DNA of 64,000 nt from Parus major. Lineage: Eukaryota > Chordata > Aves > Passeriformes > Paridae. Made by a program: the position numbers and the translations under genes. The notes under the pieces were generated by a model, which was given only the letters and a program-made list of their open reading frames with translations, did no database searches and had not been told where the DNA came from. Numbering within the stretch: position 1 is the first letter of the stretch; each line of letters opens with the position of its first letter. Shown here piece by piece: positions 11,960 to 25,200 of the stretch. Where the stretch lies: positions 3,185,482 through 3,249,481 of the forward strand of contig NC_031783.1 in NCBI RefSeq assembly GCF_001522545.3, read 5' to 3'.

Positions 11960-13260
11960 CAGTAAGGAGGATGCTGGTGATTATGGGGCCAGCCTGAGCT
12001 CAGTACCTGATAAGACAATGGAGCAGTTTATCCTGAGTGCCATCACACAGCACGTACAGGATGGCCAGGGCATCAGACCCAGCCAGCGTGGGTTCAGGAG
12101 GGGCAGGTCATGTTTGACCAACCTGATCTCCTTTTATGAGCAGGTGACCACCTGGTGTGTGCAGGAAAGGCTGTGGGTGTTGTGTATCTGGACTTCAGCA
12201 AAGCCTTTGGCTCTGTCTCCCACAGCATTCCCTGGAAAAGCTGCAGCCCAGGCTTGGACAGGAGCACTCTGTGCTGGGTTCAGAACTGGCTGAATGGCTG
12301 GGCCCAGAGAGTGGTGGGGATGGTGCTGCTTCCAGCTGGGAGCCAGTGGTGTCCCTCAGGGGGCTGTGCTGGGGACAGTCCTGTTCAGTATTTTATTGAT
12401 GACATGGATGAGGGAATTGAGTCTTTCATCAGTAAATCTGCAGGTGACACTAAGCTGGGAGTGTGTGTGTGTCCATCTGTTGGAAGGGAGGAGGGCTCTG
12501 CAGAGAGATCTAGAACAGTTGGATGGGTGGGAAGAGTCCAATAAGATGACATTTAACAAGTCCAGGTGCTGAGTCCTGCACTTTGGCCACAATAACCCCC
12601 TGCAACACCACAGGCTGGGGATGGTGTGGCTGGACAGTGCCCAGGCAGAAGGGGACCTGGGGGTGCTGGTGACAGCAGCTGAACACGAGCCAGCAGAGCC
12701 CTGGTGGCCAAGAAGACCAGCAGCCCCTGGCCTGGATCAGGAATGGTGTGGCCAGCAGGAGCAGGGAGCTCATTCTTCCCCTGTGCTCAGCACTGCTGAG
12801 GCCACACCTCGAGTGCTGTGTCCAGTTCTGGCCCCTCAGTTTAGGAAGGACATTGAGACACTTCAGCATGTCCAGAGGGGGCAACGAGGCTGGTGAGGGG
12901 CTGGGAACACAAACCCTGTGAGGAACAGCTGAGGGAGCTGGGGTTGTTTATCCCAGAGAAAAGGAGACTCAGAAGTGTTCTTATCACTCCCTGAAAGGTG
13001 GCTGTGGGCAGGTGGGGTTGGTCTCTTTCTCCAGGCAGCACTGACACAATGAGAGGACACAGTCTAAGCTGCACTAAGGGAAATATAGGTTGGATATTAG
13101 GAAAACATTTTTTATGGAAAGAGCAATAATGGTGTCACCATCCCTGGATGTGTTTAAGGAAAGCCTGGATGTGGCACTCGGTTTAGTTGAGGTGTTAGGG
13201 CTGGGTGGGACTCGGTCCTGGAGATCTCTCCCAGCCTGGTGATTCTGTGATTCTGTGATC
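11960..13260 (+). mobile_element. CR1 LINE fragment, 5'-truncated, plus strand
   Basis: This is the best-preserved transposon in the window. It covers the second half of CR1 ORF2 (reverse transcriptase) and the 3' untranslated region. Recognisable segments in order are a thumb-proximal GluGln-Ile-like start near 12,020, the YLDFSKAF motif at 12,185-12,208, a SGVPQG motif near 12,345, a GGxxLGxRxL-like downstream region to about 12,900, and the CR1 3' end. The element closes with the octamer-like repeat gattctgtgattctgtga at about 13,240-13,258, the hallmark CR1 terminus. CR1 copies are typically 5'-truncated on insertion, as here. Family assignment rests on my recall of avian CR1 sequence and on these motifs. 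Subfamily is not assigned. Confidence 0.93.
11990..12900 (+). pseudogene. CR1 ORF2 reverse transcriptase remnant (broken)
   Basis: Reverse-transcriptase homology is split across frames. The N-terminal part (12,018 onward) and the SGVPQG part (12,345) are in one frame, while YLDFSKAF (12,185) and FIDDMDEG (12,392-12,415) are in another, so several small indels separate them. The catalytic box, normally Phe-Ala-Asp-Asp in CR1, reads Ser-Ala-Gly-Asp at 12,437-12,448, so a catalytic aspartate is lost. In active elements the enzyme copies CR1 RNA into DNA at a nicked chromosomal target. This copy cannot do so. Confidence 0.88.
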
Positions 13261-16200
13261 TGACTGTGCTGGCCCATGTGTTGGAGCATTTGGAGCACCA
13301 TCTCTGGTGATTCAGCTAGGTGACACAGAGCTGCTGATCTTTTTGTCTCCAGAGGTCACAGCCTCAGCCTCAGAACACATCAAAGGCTCTGGGGTTCACA
13401 GGAATGTGCACCATGGTACAACTGCTAATTTCCCATTAGTGAGGTGTCCCTCAGTAACTGGTGCTCATTAAGAACCTGGGTTCATACATTCAAAACCTTG
13501 TGCTGCAAAAGCATCTTTGAATTTTTTTTCTTCTCATGTTTTCTTTTTCTCCTAATTAAATTATTTAGTTGCTTTAAATTCATGTAACTACTGTCTTTTA
13601 TATTTTTCCAGCATCTGCAATTCTAATTAAACAAATCTTAGCAAATTTCGTCCATGTACCTGCTGCAATGCTTTCTTTTGTACATTTGGAGTGCAAAGCT
13701 TAAATTTTTACCTTGGACTTCTGGGTCCAAATTATCAGCCAGAAGTTCCTGTGGCTGCCCCTGTCTTGTCCTAGTTCTACTCTTCCATAAAGCAGGGTCA
13801 CAATCCTAAGGCAATTTTCCCAACAGAATTGGATGCTTTCAGACAGTAATTGCATCATGTAGGCGACAGGATAACATTAGACAAAGGGGAAGTCCTGGGT
13901 TGTCCTGGTACTGTTTGGGTTAGCCCAGTTTGCAGCCTCACCTGAGGTGTCTGAATCAGAGGCTGTGAAGTGAAAATCTAAAAAATGTCCTTGTGTCTTG
14001 AATTGTGGTGCTCCTTTCTCCTGAGTCAGTTGGGAGAAAAACACAGAGAAAAAAAATCTTTTTTCTGCCTCCTGATTCTGGCTCCTCTGGAATCAGTAAA
14101 TGCAGAGACTCTTGAAAATGAAAAATAAGGAAAGGAAAGTTTGCCCCATTTTTGTTTATCTAAATCAAATTAGGATTATATTGCTTCTGGGAGTGTAGAG
14201 GAGACCACAGAGGATCTGGGGTCTCTGTGATGGTTTCCTGGGTAATTCAGTAGCTCCAGCTGTTCCTGTGCAAGGCTCATGTTGTGAATACTGTGGGCTC
14301 AAAGAGGCAAAAGCAAAATTCCTCAAATACCTTGTGCTGCTATCGAGTGGCAAGGGTTTACAGGGAAATTTACACTAAATTTTAACAAGTCAGTTTGTCT
14401 TCCAGCTGCTTTCCCTTGTGGGTCTGGTACTGCTGCAGCTTGGTAAGATCCAGAGATCTGTGCTACATCTGTGTTCCTGTTGAGACCATTGTTTCTTCAC
14501 ATTGTATATGTGTATATCTTCTGATCCTTTAAAAATAATTTCCCTGTTGCATTTCCAGAATTATCTGGACTCCTAATGCTTTTCCTGTTACATTCATCTT
14601 AAATTTCCACTGAGCCTGCAGCATTTAATGTAATAGTTTGTGCAGTTAACATCTGAACCCGAGTCCTAAAGCATCTGAGTTCACTATATTTAGGATAGGA
14701 ATGCCTGCAATTTATTTGAAACTTACATCCCAATTATCAAATCCAGTTTATTTTCTATTTCCCAGTAGTTTTTCGTCTGTGCTTGTGTGGCAAACCTTAG
14801 AGAAAAAATAGAAGATTAATTTTTGAAACATATTCTTCATGTTCTTTGTCTTTGAAAGTCAGAAATCTCCACGGATTCTCTCACTCATTTTACTTATGTC
14901 TTTATTTATACTTTAAAAATATCTTTCCATCTTTTAGCTGTAGTGACAACTTCTGGACTGTTATTCTCAACTGCCCTGATATTTGAAACAGTTTCCAATA
15001 GCTCTGGTTTGTTTACAATCTTTAATTTCAACCAAAACCCTCAGCTAGTACAACCCAAATATTTGTATAGGAAGAAACGTTGGCACACTCAAGATAGATT
15101 TTTTTGCTTTGTTTTTCCAAAGCAATAATGCAAAATTGTGTGTTGGCCAGCAGCAAGGGAGGAGAAGCAAAGTCTTTTCCTGACTTTTCTGAGTGCTGCT
15201 CGTGTCTGGCAGCCTGGATGGGCTCCTGCTGGTGGGGAAATAAGTGAGAGGTGCTGGAAAACTCTGTCTTGGCTGGATAAATGACAGAGGGCAGACACAG
15301 CTGCTGTGCTCCATGCAGGGGAAGAGCAGCTGAGGTGTGAGGAGTGTTTTGTGCTCTGGGAGCACGCAGAGAGGGATGGATTTCTTCTGGAGCCTCAGAG
15401 AGTGCCCCAAAGCCTCTGGGACGGATTCACAAGCCGGCCCTGCAGCTCCAGGGAAATGTTTGGAGGCAGCTGGAGGAGATGGCTTGGCCTTGCAGGTTCC
15501 CCTCCCTCCACTCTTGTGCCAGGGGGCATCAGGGTCTGGGTTTCACATTTCCTGCAGGAGCTGTGCTGCTCCTGTGCTTCCACCACATCTGCACCTGCCC
15601 TGGCACCATCCCTCCCTCCAAGCACATCCATCCATCTGGCTGGAGCTGAGCTCAGCATGGAGGAGTTGCTTGGGTTTCCTCAGCTGAAGGCAGGCTGTGG
15701 CTCCAGTGAGAGATGTAGGGATTTAAGCCCTTCATGGACAATGAAGACCTATTGGATTAATCAATTTGTATTCTCAGTTATACAGAGAAAAAACACTGAG
15801 TTTTATCTTAAATATGTACATTCCAATGTAGGTCTGCTATAACACTCATTTTGTTATTGGCAAATTAATCAGTCTTGGAAAATGGCATCAACCCGGGTCA
15901 GTAATACCAGTTCCTTCCAAATTTTGTTTTTACAATGAAATATCCTGTCTCTTGCCAAAGAAACTTCAGTGGAAATTGAACCTTCTCACCTTTAGGAGAA
16001 AACAAATTAGTGATAAGTAGTTGTTCAAAGCAATCATACAAAATACTCCTTTAGAAACAGCTGCTTCCAGGCCAGAAGTGAAACCATCTCCTTCCACTAT
16101 ATGAAATTATCCACAAGAAACTCCCCAAACTACAAGCTAATCCATCTGTCTGTGTCGGAGCTAAAAGCAGGGAATAAGTGCTCTTGGAGGTTAAAAAGTG

Positions 16201-18427
16201 CAAAGCAAATGTATGCTACAAATTAGCTTGACTCAATGTACTTCACAAAATTTTGCCTCGTTATCAATATGGTTTATTAGATATGGAGAGCCACTGATTG
16301 TTTTTTGATACATGGAAATGCTAAACATCATTGAAACATCTTGGTTTAGAGAATAAGACAACTTTTCACTGTCAGTCTCTTCAGATGCTTTTTGTTTCAG
16401 CACTTAGATTTATAAATAATTACATTCTTTATAAAGTGTATTCTCTAAGGGTGTTTGTAAATTTGTGTAACTTTTAACACGACTAAGAATGGTTCACACA
16501 TATTTAACTCAGCAAAACTTCTCAGTGTATAAAACATCTAAATGTGTCTTGTTCAAAATCACATTCCTAACATGGCTCTTGAGAGAAATATTTTAAACAA
16601 ATTTGCAGAATAAGTGAGTGGTTATCAAGGGAATTTCCTCTAGGAAGGAATTTCACAGGGCAAAACTGAAACTGGCCCAAATTCCTGTGAGGGTTTCTGG
16701 CAGACCAAAGCCATGGCAAGGTTTAATTCAGTAAATTCATACTCAAGTGCTCCATTGCAGCAGCAGAGTCACATTGTGCAGGCAGGCTGGACAGGCACTG
16801 CCTTTTGGGCTCAGCTTTGTCCTGTCTCCTGTTTGCTAACTGTTCTGAGCAAATTGGCTCTAATTACTCCAGGTAATTTGAGTTAATATGTCACCTCCAG
16901 GCTGCTAATCAGTCAGCTCTGCATGTGCCCCTCAATGATTACAAGTGTAAGGAAGAGCCTGGGTTTGTTGCTCATCAAAATCCCTTATTTTCTGTGCATT
17001 GTTTTGCTGTGGAGTCGAGGCTTCTGTCTCTGGGACTTCATTTATGGTAGCTCTTGAAGGATTTGTATGTCAGGGCATTGATTCAGCAAAAGTGCTGCCT
17101 TATTTAGGTAATCTGATTCCATTTTAGGACAGGTATTTTTATTCTGAATAATAGCATTTGATGGAAAATGTCAGCTGTAGTTATTCCTACTTAACATAAG
17201 TCTGGTTTCTATTTCCTGTTTGACAAGTTCTCTGTAATCTCTCTGGCAGAGATATAGGTAGTGTGAGATGACTACTTGCAGAGTTTTGGGGAAAAAATGA
17301 ATTTGGGCTCAATCCCAAATCTTTATTGTTTGCTAACAGAAATGATCTTATTGAAGCCACGTACTTGTTAATAAGGGCTTTGAATCCAGCCTTCAGATCA
17401 TGAACAAAGGAGTATTTTGTTTGTTTGAAAAACCCACCACAAGGCCACGTTCAGAACAAAGGGGAAATGAAAAAAGGAAATGTTCCCTTTTGCAGTAGCC
17501 CAGGTTTGTGTTATTTCAGCTGACACCTGCACAGCACCAATTGACAAACTCCACTGACTGCTGCAGAGGTGAGTGCAGTTCAGCTGCCAGTCTTTAGAGG
17601 TGTACAGAAATACCAGATCAGAGGCTTTTCATTAAAGTGCCTTTCATCATGCACATCAGTAAGTCAGCATTACACCTGAAAACACCGGCAAAAAAAGCAA
17701 TAAGATCCACTCAGGAGGGTTTCTAAGGATGTCTGGCCAGTGAAATGAGGCAGTGAGGGCTTTGCTGTAGTGCCTGTAAATCCCTTCAGTCTAAGTCACT
17801 GACATGTGGGGTATTTTGGGAGCTGTAGGAATATCCCTGCAGGAAAGGATGTGAACCAGCTGGCTTGAACCCAGCCACAGTGGGACCCTCACAACTGGGA
17901 ATCAGCTCCAGTTCAAATGATTCAAAAGGGTGACTCTGCCTCTTGACTCCAGAATAGAAGAGATGAAACTTTGCTCTGGGTGGTTCATAAGCACTTTGAC
18001 TCTCCAGAGAGCAGGGGAGAAGGGAATGATGGCAGAAAAAGGAACAGAAAAGGAAACTGGTATGTTAAGGTGATTATAACTGAAAGCAAAAACCTGTAGG
18101 GCAATATGAACAGTATTTTACTGGGGGACAAAACACAGCTGCTTTTGTTTTGGGTGTGGAGGAGAGAAGGGTGTGCCTGGGATGTCAGGTTAGGGGTCAG
18201 AGCTTTATACTGATCTGACATGAATTCTTCTTTGATTTTTCTGGAGCTTTTTTCTGTAGGTATCTGCATGTCATTAATTTTAATTGCTTACAAACCTGCT
18301 GGAGGCAGGGATAAAGCCTGGCTGGAATACGCTGATGTAGATTCACAGTAATGGTGCTGAAGTCACAGCTCAGCAGCAGCTACAGGCTGCAGGGCAGCAC
18401 TGCTGGGAGGGCACTGCCCGCTTATTG
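13261..18427. other. Unique non-coding sequence
   Basis: No recognisable gene. The 15,130-15,700 segment is GC-richer and carries several overlapping open frames on both strands, the longest 178 codons at 15,306-15,842 (plus). Its translation is rich in Ser, Pro and Leu, has no recognisable domain, and competes with equally open frames on the other strand, so I do not call it a gene. The rest is AT-leaning single-copy DNA. Confidence 0.6.
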
Positions 18428-18701
18428 TAGAGCCACAGGATGGTTTAGGCTGGAAGGGACCTTAAAGATCATCATGTTCCACCCCTGCCATGGGCAGGGA
18501 CACTTTCCACTAGCCCAGGGTGCTCCAAGCCCCATCCAGCCTGGCCTTGGACACTTCCAGGGACCCACAGCTTCTCTGGGCCAGAGACAGATGCCTCTGG
18601 ATGGTGTCCCTTCCTTCCTGTGTGTGTCAGCACAGCTTGGTGCCCTTGCCAGGTGTGCTGAGGGTGAAGTGATCCCCCTGCCCATGTTGCTGGTCCCAGT
18701 G

Positions 18702-18986
18702 CTGACCCCGAGGAACACCACAGGTCCCTGCTCTGTGCTCNNNNNNNNNNNNNNNNNNNNNNNNNNNNNNNNNNNNNNNNNNNNNNNNNNNNNNNNNNNN
18801 NNNNNNNNNNNNNNNNNNNNNNNNNNNNNNNNNNNNNNNNNNNNNNNNNNNNNNNNNNNNNNNNNNNNNNNNNNNNNNNNNNNNNNNNNNNNNNNNNNNN
18901 NNNNNNNNNNNNNNNNNNNNNNNNNNNNNNNNNNNCCTGCTCTGTGCTCTGACCCCAAGGAACACCACAGGTCCCTGCTCTGCTGC
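18702..18986. repeat. 38-bp tandem repeat inside CR1, interrupted by gap
   Basis: A 38-bp unit starting ctgaccccgaggaacaccac occurs at 18,702-18,739. The sequence then enters Ns. On the other side of the gap the tail of one unit (18,936-18,948) and another whole unit (18,949-18,986, one internal G-to-A change) are present. The repeated segment corresponds to the GVPQG region of the CR1 reverse transcriptase read on the minus strand. More copies probably lie in the gap. Confidence 0.85.
18741..18935. other. Assembly gap, 195 Ns
   Basis: A run of 195 unknown bases is flanked by copies of the same 38-bp unit. Unit starts on the two sides are 247 bp apart, which is 6.5 units, so the written gap length is either an estimate or hides length variants. 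Open frames spanning it have no meaning. Confidence 0.97.
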
Positions 18987-19290
18987 ACACCTCTGAGTGG
19001 TGTGTTCTTTCCCAGTTCCAGCCAGTTCCTTCCCCACCAAGTGGTCCCTCTGGCCAATTCACAGTCCTCCAGTGTAGAGACAGGGATGTCATGTGGGACA
19101 GTGTCAAATGCCTTGCCCTGGTCCAGGCAGGTGAATATAAGTCACTCTTCCCCAATTTCCCATCTCTGTAACTCCCTCACAGCCAGCCCCAAAATGTGCC
19201 CTCAGTGAAGCTGTGTTAGCTGTCACCAGTCACCTCTTTATGCTCCCTGAGACTTGCTGTGCAAGCTCATCCAGCTGCTAAATGGGGTCG

Positions 19291-22200
19291 AAAGTTTTGT
19301 CCCTTTCCAGAGCAATAATAAAGCTATAATGTGCTCCTGAATCTCAGGAGAGTGTAAAGTCTAATTTGCTTCTGAGCTCGGATCGAAGGTAGAACCTTTG
19401 CTGAACTGGAAGGAGCTGAACAGTTACACTCAGCCATAATAAATCTGGCTTTAGTTCATATTAATAGAATGAAAATTGACTGGCCTTCTGAGGCAGAACA
19501 CTGCTCTGGTGGTGAATCACCCTGAGTGTTTATATGAAACCAAATTTGAAGTAACAAGCAAAACCCCACAGTGGCTTACGTTGGTATCAACGGGCTTTAT
19601 GGCAGATCAAGCCTCATCAATGTGACAGCAAGGTTTTGCTGAGAGAATGCTGTTTATCCTCTTGCATAAATTCTTACTGTATGTCTGGATATGATGACTG
19701 ATTCTGACCAAATAAATCCTGTGAGTGATTCAGTATTGCCCAGAACTGGCACCCATTACTGTGGGATCATGGCCTCGCTGTGTGCTTATGGTAATTGATG
19801 CCTGGCTTAATTTTTGCCTTCTTGGCCCTGTCCAGGTTTTCATTTCTGCTTGTGGTATGATGAAATGTATGCTGAACTGCATATTGGAAAAATTAGAATT
19901 CAAATTAATCAAACACCTTATGTTAGTGTATCTGTGGGAAGGAAGAGAGTGCAGGCAGAAAAACCTCAGGACTACTTGAGTGTGACATTAAGAAGTAGTA
20001 AAAAGGAATTTTCCTGAGTGGTGCAAAAGTTGAGAGAAATTGATAGCAAAATCAACACTGAACAAAATAAAAAAAGAGGGTTTGGCAGTCCTTTCATTGT
20101 CAGTATTGCTTTAAAATTAGTTTTGCAAATCTATATTTAATTAGACAGTTATTGTACTGTGTGCTAAATAAACACTAATTATTAAACATGGGATTTATTG
20201 AAGTGTAATAGGTATTTCTAAAACTCTTAATTTACTTAGCCTGAGTAAACAAATTCTAAATGATCAACATAGCTTCCTGTACAAGAGCTACCAATGCAAC
20301 TAATACATCCAGGAGCCAGCATTATATAATATTTCCTAATAAGTATTGTATTCCAAGACATACCTCAGGAATATGGGCTGGTCTCTATGATTCATTCTAA
20401 GATCAGGGCTATTAATTATTTGTAGAACCTTGTGCCTCATACACTCATCCAGTTGCCATCTAAGTCTTGAATGCAACAAATGAAACCAGAGGGGATAAAC
20501 TCAGGATTTCTTTAATTGAGGAACTTGCTTAAACATTCTGGTTAATAAGGTTCTTGGCAACTCCACAGGCTGAAATTTGAAAGCAATGATCATTTTCCTG
20601 TCCTTACCCTCCTCTCCCATCTTTGCTGGCATGGAGAGACACAATTTATGCAATTACACAATCACAATTACACAATGTGATGTAGTGCAGTATATTCCAA
20701 GCCTGTTGTATTTTTGTTTTAATTGTCCTCAGAATTAAAGGTCAGTCTGCATCTCAATAAAATGCACTTTTAGATTTCATGAATTGGGACAAACTGAATG
20801 CTGTTTAAGTGAGCTCTTCAAGTCAATGGCCAATTTGATCTGAAAACTGCAACTCAACTAAATATGCCCAAATAACTCGATTTCTCTTGAGTAATTTGTG
20901 TTGCAAAAGCTCGTTTTGGGTATGAGCCCTCAGAGAAATGTCTGGACTTACAAGTGTGTATTACTGATGGGAATTGGGAGCCTGGCAGAGAATTTGTACT
21001 CAGGTTTCTCCACAGACTTAAATCCTTCATGGACTATCACCTGATCTATTAGGTGTCCACAAAAGATCACAAATATCAGTCTGGGAAAATATATGGAATA
21101 TGTTGAGATCTTTCTAGGAGCAGCATCTGGGCATCCGTACTTCCTGCCAGGGTATCCAAAACTCACATCCTGGAGATAAAGGGAAATTCGAGGCTTTTTT
21201 TGGAAGAGCTCTCAAACAGTCCCTGACAGTCTTTTATCTTGGGTATAAAAAAAAGCCATCAATAATTAGCAAGCTATATTTGGAAAACTCGATGTCTGAT
21301 GTAATCAAAAGGCTTGGCAAGGAAGAAGAGAGTTTGCATTCTGCCCAGAATAAATATAGCATTTCTAAGTGCTTTGCATCTTCTCTTTGCAGTAGAGATT
21401 TTTGTCTTTTAATCCTGCTTTTAAAATGCAGGTTTGAAGATATTCTCCTTTCAAGGCTTTTTTTTCATCTCTGTTTCTCACTAGGCTCTCTGAATTGCTT
21501 TTTTTTGTTTAGTTTGAGAGTGATTTTATTATTTCCTGAAATGAAGCATCCTTCTGAATTAGTCAAGACCCAAAATACCTTGGAAGTGCCTATAACTGAG
21601 CTTGCAAAAAGGAGGTAAGTTACCTGAATAAATGCTTTACTGATTTGAGACCAAATGATGGTAGCGAGCTCTAAGTGGGTTTGAACTGCCTTACATTTGA
21701 TTGCCTCTTTTTTATTGAGGTGTTCAGGTGATGAACAGGACTTTCAATGCAGATCTTTGGACCCCCTCAGTCTCAGGCATTGGTGGCTCATGTTTTTTGT
21801 ACTCCTATTATTTCAGTATTTACTTCATCTTTTGTCCAAACATCCCATTTTTTTTAAATAAAACAGATCTCATTGAGCATCAATAACAAAAAAATAAACC
21901 CCATCTTACCTACTCTTCCTTTAGGCCAAAAGACCAGGGTGAAAGTAATTTTTAAGAGTGGTGTAATTTTAGGAGTTTGAGGGAAATTTGGCTATTAATT
22001 CCTCCTGCTCAGCTTGAGACTTTGCCTTGTTCTCTTCTCCTGTTCTTCATTCTTTTAAGACTTGATGTCTTTATCTGGACACCAGACTTTTGCTAGCTGA
22101 AGCAGCTTATTAATCTCTTTGGAAGACAGACAGACAATTGGCTTTAAAGGAAAAAGCACAGCTTTTGAGACTGTAATCTCCTTTATCTCTAGATTAACAC

Positions 22201-25200
22201 AGGGAGTATTCTTGCATGGAAAAGGACCTATGTAAAATCAAGGAGATTAATTAGATTAGCCACTGCTATATTTTTCAGATGGCATAGTAATTTTGTGATT
22301 ATTTCCATTTTTGTGTAAGCCAGGGTGCAGCATTGCTCAGGAAAGGAGGGTAGCAGAAAGGATTTTGAGAAGACCCACTTTTCTATACATTCTACCCAAT
22401 TAGGTGACAAAACTCCCATTTGGGATCTCAAGGGGAAAGTGGGAAGTGTAGAATAAGGAGGAAGAGGTGGTGCTGGGAAGGCAGAGTTATCCCAACAATC
22501 ACGAAGGGTGCAAGCTGTGCTTTTAAGAGACACTCGAATGGATGCTACAAACAAAGATAAAAGCCAACACCAACCTCTGCAAATCAAACCAAGCTAGAAC
22601 TGAGACTTAGGAAGTGACTGTTCCTTCCTCAGAAGGGCCACAAGCCTGCCCTGGCTGTGGTGCTGTGCTTCAGAGAGGTGACATCCCAGCCACAGGGGCT
22701 AGAGGAGCTGCTTGTGATACATGGAAAATGGTGCAGGTGTCCAAGCAAATATCTTCTGTGGCATTAAATAGCACTGAGGAGCTGAGGGATGCTCCTGTTC
22801 GCTGTGGGTAAGATAATTTAGGGGGCCTTATCCTCCTCTGAGCTCTCAGATCTCAGTAAATCACCCGACCTTTCTGTGCCTGGGTTTGCCTTTATGTGAG
22901 TGTGGGAATGGTGGCTCCTTCCTCAAGGTGACACCGAGGCAGGAGGAGTGCACTGCAGCCTGGGGAATCAGCTGCATTTCTGGCACTTTAGAAACTTCTC
23001 AGGACCTGCATTGCTTGGGAATAACCAGCCCTCCTCTTGCTGTGAAACCAGCAGTAAAAAAGGGGAGTCTGCAGTGTGATTTAAAGCTTCTGTTGGATGA
23101 AGCAGTTTGAAACACTTTATACTTTGCTAAATTCATACCATCCAGCCTTTATTTGATATTCAAGCAACCTTTGTTTTGCACCCTGCCAGAAACTCCTTTA
23201 ATATGATGTGGTTCTGCTTTCTGTTGCTCAGTGGGGTTGGCACTGGGGTGGTTTCACAGCATTTCACCTACGAGGTGTAGAGAAATTCTGGATAGTGATT
23301 TCACCTTTGAGGGATCAAAAAGGCTGAGAAATAAGCTTGTGAGTGTGTACCTTAACTCCCTAAAAAACCATAAAATCCAAGGAAATTGTTTTTACATAAT
23401 ATGTCTTCAGAGGGACAGCACTTTAGCAATGTGCTCATGCAATTCATCACCAAGGTGACAATACTCTAATGATTTATTAGTAATACATCACTGCAATGTT
23501 TTCCCACCAGTGATGTATTGGAGATCATAAACCACAGAGAGGGACAGCAGACGTGCAGACTGAAGTGCCTGCAAAGCCCTTCCCAAGCCTGTTCCAGTTA
23601 TTTTATTGAGAGAAGTTGTCAGCAAGAATGCTGAGATTCTTCCATTCCTGGAAAAATTTCCATTTCCTGGAAAAATCTGCTGTGGAGGGGGGTCTTGTCG
23701 TGAAGAATCCTGGATGTGATGACGGCTGAGGCCTGCAGGCTCTGTGTGTGTCTTCAAACAGTGTGGAAAATCTTGATAAATGGTTTGTTGACTGATAGTC
23801 TGGGCCTTACAGCAACTGTAAATGCTTGGGGGTTATTTGCTTTTGGTTTTTAATGCCTCTGGACATTGAAAGGCACCAGGAAATGTCCTTGAGCCTTGAC
23901 ATCTCAGTGTGCAAAGCCTGGGCCGTGTGACATTCTCACAAATGTCATGATAGGAAAACAAGTCCAGTCTCCATGGCAGTGCTGCTGCTGTTCTGCTGAT
24001 CAGCGTGGGGTTACACTCTGCTGTCACAGCTTTCCTCTCTCTCTGGAGATCACTTGAGACATTGCTCAAGAAAATTAAAATATATCCTTTTCTCACCATC
24101 CTGATTTCTGCTACTTCATGTACCTTATCCAAGAGTAGACTTGCAAATGAAATAGGTTTGATTTTATTTACCACCACCTTTGCCATCCTTCAGCCAGTCC
24201 CTCAGAACAGTCTCTGAGCCCAGGCTGGGTGCCCTGCAGCACAGCACCCAGGAATGAGTGTGCTGTGATGCCAGGTCAGCGTGGTGCAGGGAGGGTTCCT
24301 GCAGCAATTCCATAGCTGATGTTGTGCTCAGAGCCAGCTCACTGCTACCTGATGTTGTTCCAGTTGTTTGCTTTCATCTCTCTACAATTACATCCTCACT
24401 TCCTGGAGAGGCACCAGCTTTTCCTTTGTGTGGGAATAGGAGCAGGCAGCTGCTCCTGCTTGCAAACACTGCAACAATACAAATTATGGCAAATCTCTGC
24501 TGTTGGCTTGAATTCAAATTGGGTTTGACTGCAAATTTTTGCAGGGCTGAGCTGATGCCCATGTTGAAAAGAAGGGGAAGGTGGTGTCAATAATATGAGA
24601 ATAGATTTTTCAGTATTTTGCTAGGATGAGATGTGTTGTGAGCCTGGGACTCACAGCCATGAGTCCATCAAGGAGGCTTTAACCCCTTTGAAAGCTTCCT
24701 GGGCCACTCCTCCTTGGTTATTTTTATTTCTGATAAGAGTATCAAGGCATTTAATTGCAACAAACACTCTGCCTGAAGGCAACAGTAAATCATAACCCAC
24801 TTTATGATCAAGAACAGAATGTACAGAACTCAGCAATGGCTGGAATTTTATTAGGTTTTATGAAGGCTTCACCAGCTCTGCAAAAGGCAACTGGGAGGCA
24901 GAAATACTCAGCTTGAAGCATTTTACAAATCTGGAACCAAACCCTTGGCTCTACAAATGCAAAAACCTTCCACTGCCTTCCCTGGACCTCAACTATTGAT
25001 AAAGTTCAATTGATGTTGATCCCTGGATCAGCATGAGGAGGGTGGCTGTTTACAGAGAAATCAAAAAGCCAGAACCACCTTTTGGTGTGTATGGGAGTTA
25101 AGAGTGCAACCAAAATCCAGCTTTGTGCCCCCTCAGCCCCTGCTTTGGAGCTCATGATGATGGATAAAGCATAGAATCAACTAATTTGTCCTTTTATTGG

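Larger units (their letters stand above)
18428..19290 (-). mobile_element. CR1 LINE, internally deleted, minus strand
   Basis: The 3' end of the element lies at the low-coordinate side: 18,428-18,610 reads, in reverse complement, as the CR1 3' region ending in the AAGGTCCCTTCCAGCC-type terminus. The high-coordinate side (18,950-19,290) corresponds to the ORF2 reverse-transcriptase core, including a degraded LDFSKAFDTV region near 19,100-19,130 and a GVPQG-like segment near 18,950. The distance between core and 3' end is much shorter than in an intact CR1, so an internal deletion is likely. The middle is occupied by a 38-bp tandem repeat and an assembly gap. No frame is intact. Confidence 0.85.

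Noticed and set aside
15306..15842. 178-codon open frame, plus strand
   Set aside because: It lies in a GC-richer stretch where several frames on both strands are open, and its translation is Ser/Pro/Leu-rich and unfamiliar.
18351..19208. Open frames of 137-285 codons on both strands
   Set aside because: They span the 195-N gap and a decayed CR1 copy.
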